DNA from: Scytalidium lignicola
Taxonomy: Eukaryota; Ascomycota; Leotiomycetes
Reading direction: 5' to 3'
Assembly: GCA_002812745.2 (NCBI GenBank)
Contig: NCSJ02000052.1
Coordinates: forward strand, 1-64,000
DNA: 64,000 nt
Made by a program: the position numbers and the translations under genes. Of the stretch, positions 58,302-64,000 are shown one piece after another; positions within the stretch are counted from its first letter, which is position 1, and each line of letters begins with the position of its first letter. The notes below the pieces were generated by a model. It was not told the DNA's origin and made no database searches. It saw nothing but the letters and a program-made list of their open reading frames with translations.

Positions 58302-60289
58302 TTAATAACTTTTGTTTGAGTCAAATACAATCGGCTCCTGCGGTCCTTCGCTTTCCAGAATATAACCCAGTTCACAACGATCAAACGAGATCCGGCTAGA
58401 TACGTGTGCGTAGAACCTGTCATAGCTGCTGGCCAATGCATCTCCCAGGCTCTTAACATTGCCTTCTGGGTGTAAAACCGACCAAGGATCTACACATGTA
58501 GTACCTTTACATGACTTGGTGACCATGAGCAGAGCATCGAGTCTGGGTATGACTTTTGATAGGGGTAGGCTAAGAATAGTGTCTTCGTGATTGAGTTTTG
58601 TCCGTTGGCCTGGGTAGAGATTCTTAATCTGATAAGGATCGGTCTGTTATTTCAGTCAGCCAGTCTGTTTTAAATATATCATATTGAAGAGCAAAATCTA
58701 CCTACCGTTAGATCATATAGTTCGTGCTCATTTGTGCACCAGACTGCGTAGTATAGATTATAGTTGTTACCAATGACTCTGAGAGCTTTATACGTGTTGT
58801 TACTTCCATACGATACTAGCCAAAACTATGTCAGCCCCATCGTTAAGCTTAGCCGTTTTGACGTAGAACAATACTCACTATATTTGCCATCATCTAGCGA
58901 GAATTTATATATCCCTTCAGCTAAAGAACGTCCCCAGAACTCTACGTTGACATGCTCCTGTCTGTCAAAAGCGGCATCTTGAAGACTACTTTGATCGAGA
59001 GGGATCGCAGACCCATCGAAGTCTTCTCTCTGCCCCTTCCTAGCGATCTTCATGATTGTAGGAGCAAGATCAGTATGCGCAGTCACAATATCTGATTTAC
59101 CAATGGGCACTCCAGGACCTCTAATAATGAGAGGAATGTTGATATCTTCTTCAAACCCACACTCTTTTCCAGGATTTAGACGATGTTGACTTATATGGTA
59201 GCCATTATCCGCGGAATATATGATATAAGTATTGTCTAAAACCCCGTAGTCTTCCAATCGCTTCACGAGACTTTCGACAATCTCATCAACAGCTTGTAAT
59301 GCTTGTAGACGAGCACGGTAGAATTCGTCATTATATTCAATAACCTCATCTGTGAGTCGAGCTAGACTTTTGATCCATGATGCTCCACCAGGCTATAGAT
59401 GTTAGTCAAAGTTCATCATATCCGTTTCTGTAGGACATACCTGAGCGGGGTTGAAGTTTGGTGTACGGGGGACCTTCACATCCGGAAACAAGTGCTTATG
59501 TCTCTCTGCAGGAATGGGAGCTGTCATCAGGATATCATTAAGAGGGTTGTTCGGATCTAAACGAGCAGTCAAATTAACATTTGAGTGCGGAGCAACAGGA
59601 GCTACTGCTAAAAAGAAAGGCCTTTTTAACTCGACTGCCTCGTCAAGAAGACCATATGCCTTCTGGCCTAGAACATCTGTTGAATAATGCCCTTCCCAGC
59701 TCACAGGAGGTTCATTATTCCGTTGGAATGTGGCATTGAGGTATTCATAGGTATGTGGATCCAAAAGGAAGTCCGAAGAAGTCCAGCCAGCTGGATGAGG
59801 AGAGTTCCAGTTTTCAAGGGTGTGCGCGTTAAACAGCTTTCCAGTATAGAATGTACTGTAACCAGCTTCTTGAAGCCATACTGGCAGGTAGTTCTCATTG
59901 AATCCCTGGGCCACGAACTTAGGATATCCTCCTGTGAAGGAATGAGTAATTCATTCTAGTATTCCTCTCCAGTTCGATTCATTCGACATACCGTACGGAG
60001 GGAAGACATCGGTAACATTGGTATTGTGAGCATTTCTCCCAGTCCACAATGAAACACGAGAGGGACAACAAACTGCTGTCGTACAGTAATGGCGCTTGAA
60101 AATTGTGCCTTCATTGATCAAATACTTATGCAGCAATGGCATGTAATCCAACGACTGTAAATGCAAATCTTGATCATCTGTCAAGATGAAGACGATGTTT
60201 GGTCTTCCATCTGTAGAAGTGAGGGGAACTTGATCTACAGCCTGAACCGTAGCACTCAGTGCTAGGACAAGGCTGAGGAAACACTTCAT
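58302..60289 (-). CDS. secreted arylsulfatase (formylglycine-dependent)
   Basis: Exons on the minus strand are 60289-59992, 59931-59441, 59392-58879, 58815-58706 and 58643-58302, encoding 584 aa. Sulfatases release sulfate from organic sulfate esters. A signal peptide (MKCFLSLVLALSATVQA) is followed by RPNIVFILTDDQD, the N-terminal metal site, and the C-x-P-S-R motif in VCCPSRVSLWTGR (residues 74-78), where the Cys becomes formylglycine. Other sulfatase marks are TGKLFNAHT, PVAPHSN, and YSADNGYHISQHRL with a Asp-Asn metal pair. Several N-x-T sites fit secretion. An upstream in-frame GTG is not used. Four introns of 48-63 bp restore the frame; the third (58816-58878) gives the least conserved join. 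It diverges from the MFS transporter across 467 bp. Confidence 0.95.
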
Positions 60290-60756
60290 TCTCGACGATT
60301 GATGAACAAAACAAAAATAAAGAGCGAAGAAATACACAAGTAAAGATATAAATGAAGGAGACCTACATGTATCACGTCAATATCGTAGGAGCTAACCTAG
60401 CTGTGCAGTGAGGATAGGTCAAAGTGTTGGACAATGCCGTGTGCATGCAATGTTGTGGTTGTAGTTGTCGCATATCGGCAATGGGACGACCGGGACAATT
60501 GCGTGCTGATGAGGCTGTCGTGCGCGATCGGATTTGCGTTGCCGTGTTGAAGCTCCAAAAACCCCAAGATCTTATAGGCGTCAAAGTTAGATCCCATTAT
60601 TGAGCAGGCAGATCTCAAGTACAGGTTAGGTAGGTCGTGGTATAGATGAGTCATCCCTTATTATCCATCAATTGAAATTATTCCTATGACTTTTCTTTCT
60701 GAGGTTTAACCTAAAACAATATTTTGCACTCCTTTACGTATCTGAGATTAGAATCC
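60290..60756. promoter_or_regulatory. shared divergent promoter, arylsulfatase / MFS transporter
   Basis: 467 bp between the two start codons. A TATA-like AGATATAAA lies near 60347-60355, suitably placed for the arylsulfatase on the minus strand. A sulfur-regulator (Cys3/MetR) site could be expected if the pair is sulfur-controlled, but I see no unambiguous match to its consensus. Confidence 0.4.
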
Positions 60757-62858
60757 ATGTCGGACCGTGATTCAGAAACCGGTGGGCAATTGTCAATTGA
60801 GGCGACGGAATCATCCCCATTGTTGATACCAAATGCGGAACAATCTTCGTCCAAGCCGAAAGTTCAGTATGAGACGACCGTCGTAGCAGCCTCTTCCGGA
60901 TCGAGCGAGTCAGGTTCAGTGGAGGAAGGTGCCGTAGAAGAATCCTCTCTAGCAACTAAGAGTGTATTCGGAATTATAAGTCTTTTGCTTATTGGTACCA
61001 ATGCCCCTGGTGTTTTCGTTACGGTAGCAATTGACTAATTTTTGCGATTTTCTAAGGTGTTTTTATGTCTAATGCTGATGGCACCCTCGTCCTGGCTACA
61101 TATGGAACTGTTTCCTCTGAATTTGGAGCTTTTGATAGTGCGAGCTGGCTGACTACGAGCTACTCCCTTGCAGCTGCAGCTCTACAACCTTTAGCTGGAA
61201 AATTGAGTGATATATATGGCAGGAAGGGTATCATCATAATATCCTATACGCTCTTCACTATTGGAGCCTTGGTAACGTAAGGATGAGAAAACTGGTTTTG
61301 AGGAAGAAAAAATACTAATCATCTCGCAGAGGGACCGCTCAATCGATGTGGCAGATAATTGCTGGTAGAATTCTCGGAGGCTTTGGAGCAGCTGGAATGA
61401 CGGTTCTAGTTTCGGTTCTTATCACTGGTTAGTTATAAATGCACAGAACTTATATTCTGTCTCTAACTTATTTGCGAAGACCTTGTTCCACTTATACAGG
61501 TAGCTGCATGGAGAAGTTACGTGAATATTGTTGCAACAACAGGTCGAAGCATCGGAGGACCTCTTGGGGGTTTCCTTGCAGATACGGTAGGGTGGAGATG
61601 GTAAGGTTTGCTAATTCCAGTTGGAGAAGAGGGCTAAGATTCTTTTCACAGGTCTTTCATTGCCCAAGGACCAGTAATGCTGGTTGCCATTGCCTTGGTG
61701 GCCCTCAAATTACCTAACGAAACATCAACAAAAGGTAGCCCAATCCAGATAAAAGGACAGCCATCAAAGTTAAGACGTATTGATTTCGTTGGAGCATTCT
61801 TGGTTGCTCTAACGATTTCCTCGTTGTTAGGAGCTTTGAGTCTCGGCGGACAGAACCTGCCATGGTCGCACCCTATAGTAATTGGTCTTGGAGTTAGTTC
61901 AATTATTCTAGGTGGTATTTTCGTTACCTACGAAGTCAAATATGCATTAGAGCCTGTCTTTCCACCACTTTTGCTTCTTCGGCGAGATGTTGCGACGTCA
62001 TATGCCGTTGCGGCTTTACAAGGAGCAGCACAACTTGGCGTGCGTCTTTCCTCTCCTAGTCAAATATGACATTCTAAATTTGAGATATGGTATTGACTTT
62101 AGTATAGATGATGTTCTCTGTCCCTTTGTACTTTCAAGTCACTCAAGAAGCTTCCATTGCCCAGGCAGGATCGTATCTTTTCCCAGCTGTGTTAGGAAAT
62201 ACAGTCGGCACCATAATTGCTGGAATAGTGATTCAAAAAACAGGACGGTACAAGTGGCTAGCCACTCTTGCCACAACTGCGAGTTCTTTATCGTATCTCA
62301 CCCTGATTCTGCGTTGGAAAGGAAAGATTTCAGTATTCGAGGCATTGGAAATTATTCCGAGTGGCTTTGGTACTGGGATGGTCCAGGCAACTGCCTTTAT
62401 TGCACTCACAAGTAGCCTTGAACATAAAGAGATAGCCATGGCAACTAGCGGGATGTATTTGACAACCTCCATTGGTATGGTCACTGGAATTGCCGTGTCT
62501 AGCGCGGTACAACAGGGAGGCTTGAGGTCACTATTGCTGAAGGCCTTAAAAGGCCCTGAATCTAAAAAGGTCAGCTCGCACCTCGTAAAGTTCTGGAATT
62601 TCAAAGTATACTAACTCTAGGTCTATAGATCATTGAGAGGGTAGTGTCAGATGTGTCAAGTATACCAAAACTAGATTCGGCAGTCCGTAAAATTGTTGTT
62701 GCAAGCTATGTTAAAAGTCTTGAATATACTCACAGTAGGTGCCTTTTCCCCCGTAAATCTAGTGGAGAAAGCTCACATCATAAATAGTGGTATCCCTTTG
62801 TTGTTCCTTGACGGCTTTGGCAATATCATTAGCAATCAAAGAGCACCCACTGAAGTAA
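60757..62858 (+). CDS. MFS transporter, DHA2/Vba-like (14-TM drug:H+ antiporter type)
   Basis: Eight exons (60757-60994, 61057-61276, 61330-61427, 61480-61600, 61652-62039, 62108-62569, 62629-62734, 62788-62858) give 567 aa. The soluble Ser/Glu-rich N-tail contains ESSPLLIP, a dileucine-like sorting motif common in vacuolar-membrane MFS proteins. The core has the motif-A loop GKLSDIYGRKG, then WQIIAGRILGGFGAAGM and TTGRSIGGPLGGFLADTVGWRW, the typical motif C of antiporters. IQKTGRYKWL and GTGMVQATAFIA follow in the second half. The last intron (62735-62787) switches the frame to yield a plausible end SLAIKEHPLK. The resemblance to Vba/Azr-type basic-amino-acid or drug exporters is by motif; the substrate is unknown. 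Exon 1 uses an unusual GTACCA donor. Confidence 0.92.
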
Positions 62859-63421
62859 CCTGGCTGCGTACATGGAGAATGCAATTAGGATACATATCCG
62901 GATTTCAAGAAGTGAACAAATAAACAGAATAGAGGCCTAGAATTAAAACTAAGAATACGGATTTAAGAGAAGAGTATGGAGATATTCAATATTTCATAAG
63001 GACGTTAAAAGAAGATAAATGATAACCAAATCTTGATTATTCAATATAGAAACAGAAACACTCTGGATTCTAGAAGTTAGTTATTAGATATAGGACGGTC
63101 CCTTAAAAGAGGATTCAGACTTGACCACCTATAATTACAGTTCCTAGGGCTTACATTCTTGGCATCCCACACTCGAAAGGATGGCCATAGAGCCTCATTC
63201 TTCAGTACAAACTCGTGGGTGATGTGGTCGCGCTCCGTATTGAGAAATTAACGAAGGGGAACCAGTACTCAAAAACTCTATCTTTAATAACACAAGAACC
63301 ATCTAAACAAATATTAAACCACTTTGATATGATTATTTAAAGTCCAACCGTCAAGCTTCTATAATAACTTACACAACAAATAGAAAAGAAAATATTACCG
63401 ACAGGTTTGTGTAGATTCCTG
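62859..63421. other. intergenic between convergent genes
   Basis: AT-rich 563 bp with the 3' regions of the MFS gene and SAC1. Nothing else is seen. Confidence 0.55.
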
Positions 63422-64000
63422 TTATTCAGTTCTCTTTTTGCCCTCCTCTGCATTAGTGTATCTAGCCATGCTGAGACCCCTCTCATGTCTAGTAACAAGT
63501 GGACCGATGACTTTATCCTTGCGTAAGTCTCTGATAGCTTCCTGGAAACCTTCTGTAGCCCATGGTCTTGGGTTCAATTTGGGCCAGTTGACCTTGAGGG
63601 AATAGTATTAGTAACCGATTATTACCACTGTCATTTGAATGTGAACGTGTACTTACATAGAGCATGCCATTGTTATAAATGAAGTTCAAGCACCAACAAC
63701 CAACCACGAACCAGAAAAGAACAAATAGTCGTAGAGGTAAGACTGTTGCGTCGGGTAATCTTCTGGTGAAGGTACCAACAAAAACGAAAAATAAGCTGAA
63801 AGCTAAGAGATAAGGTATGCTCTGAATAAGCAGTGGTCGCCTATCTATGAACAGAAGGCCACTGCTAGCAGTTGACGTTGGAAGATAGGCGCCAAGGAAA
63901 AGATCAAATGCATCCTGTTTTGGTCCATCTGTGAAATTATTCTTCGTATATCGAGTTATCGAGTTCTGTAAGTCTTGAAGAGCTCCTGCTGTAGTCCGGT
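63422..64000 (-). CDS. SAC1: phosphoinositide phosphatase Sac1, C-terminal part (runs off the right edge)
   Basis: The partial minus-strand gene has exons from beyond 64000 to 63657 and 63592-63422, with a 64-bp intron (63593-63656). Sac1 removes phosphate from PI4P at ER and Golgi membranes. Visible are TAGALQDLQNSITRYTKNNFTDGPKQDAFDLFLG, the C-terminal end of the Sac domain (the first 20 of these match the family best), then two hydrophobic segments (IPYLLAFSLFFVFVG and LFVLFWFVVGCWCLNF), the tail anchors typical of Sac1, and a short tail ending EEGKKRTE. The last residues resemble a basic ER-retention-like tail. The catalytic C-x5-R loop lies outside the window. Confidence 0.93.

Noticed and set aside
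1..64000. tRNA, rRNA, CRISPR array or intact transposon
   Set aside because: I looked for B-box-like motifs, 5S-like sequence, regularly spaced repeats and transposase or reverse-transcriptase motifs and saw none convincing; short tRNA genes could still be missed by eye.

Overview
The window looks like nuclear DNA of a filamentous ascomycete (Pezizomycotina, probably Leotiomycetes). Genes are split by short introns of about 46-175 bp with GT...AG ends and CTAAC/CTGAC-like branch sites. Introns usually interrupt otherwise collinear conserved proteins. Eleven isolated single N bases, mostly beside homopolymers, mark small assembly gaps. The lineage call is inference; the gene models are read from the sequence, and every spliced model listed closes in frame.

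Layout. Bases 1-7.3 kb are gene-poor and hold short repeats, a 120-bp hairpin and a possible two-exon gene for a tiny membrane protein at 7.3-7.6 kb. From 8.3 to 28.8 kb lie conserved housekeeping genes: the kinetochore scaffold Spc7/KNL1 (-), ribosomal protein uS17/RPS11 (+), an ABCC/MRP-type ABC transporter (-), the CAF-1 subunit Cac2 (+) and succinate-semialdehyde dehydrogenase (-). From 30.2 to 40.0 kb the genes are more accessory: a secreted GH79 glycosidase (+), a small-molecule methyltransferase (+), a GH36 raffinose-synthase/alpha-galactosidase-like enzyme (-) and an APH-fold kinase (+). A decayed FunK1-like kinase pseudogene (-) lies at 40.3-42.6 kb. Conserved genes resume with mitochondrial tyrosyl-tRNA synthetase (+), an acyl-protein-thioesterase-like hydrolase (-), MSH6 (-), a glutaminyl-peptide-cyclotransferase-like M28 enzyme (-) and a mitochondrial membrane protein (+).

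From 53.7 kb to the right edge there is a degenerate chromate-transporter relic, a TauD-type sulfonate dioxygenase (-), an arylsulfatase (-), a divergently transcribed MFS transporter (+) and the C-terminus of a Sac1 phosphoinositide phosphatase (-). TauD, arylsulfatase, the MFS transporter and the ChrA relic together suggest a small organosulfur-scavenging neighbourhood.

I saw no rRNA, tRNA, CRISPR array or intact transposon. I found no strong evidence for a wholly new system. The best leads are the organosulfur neighbourhood, the mutated kinase and transporter relics, the tiny membrane protein with its stop-containing repeat, and the hairpin at 3.9-4.0 kb.
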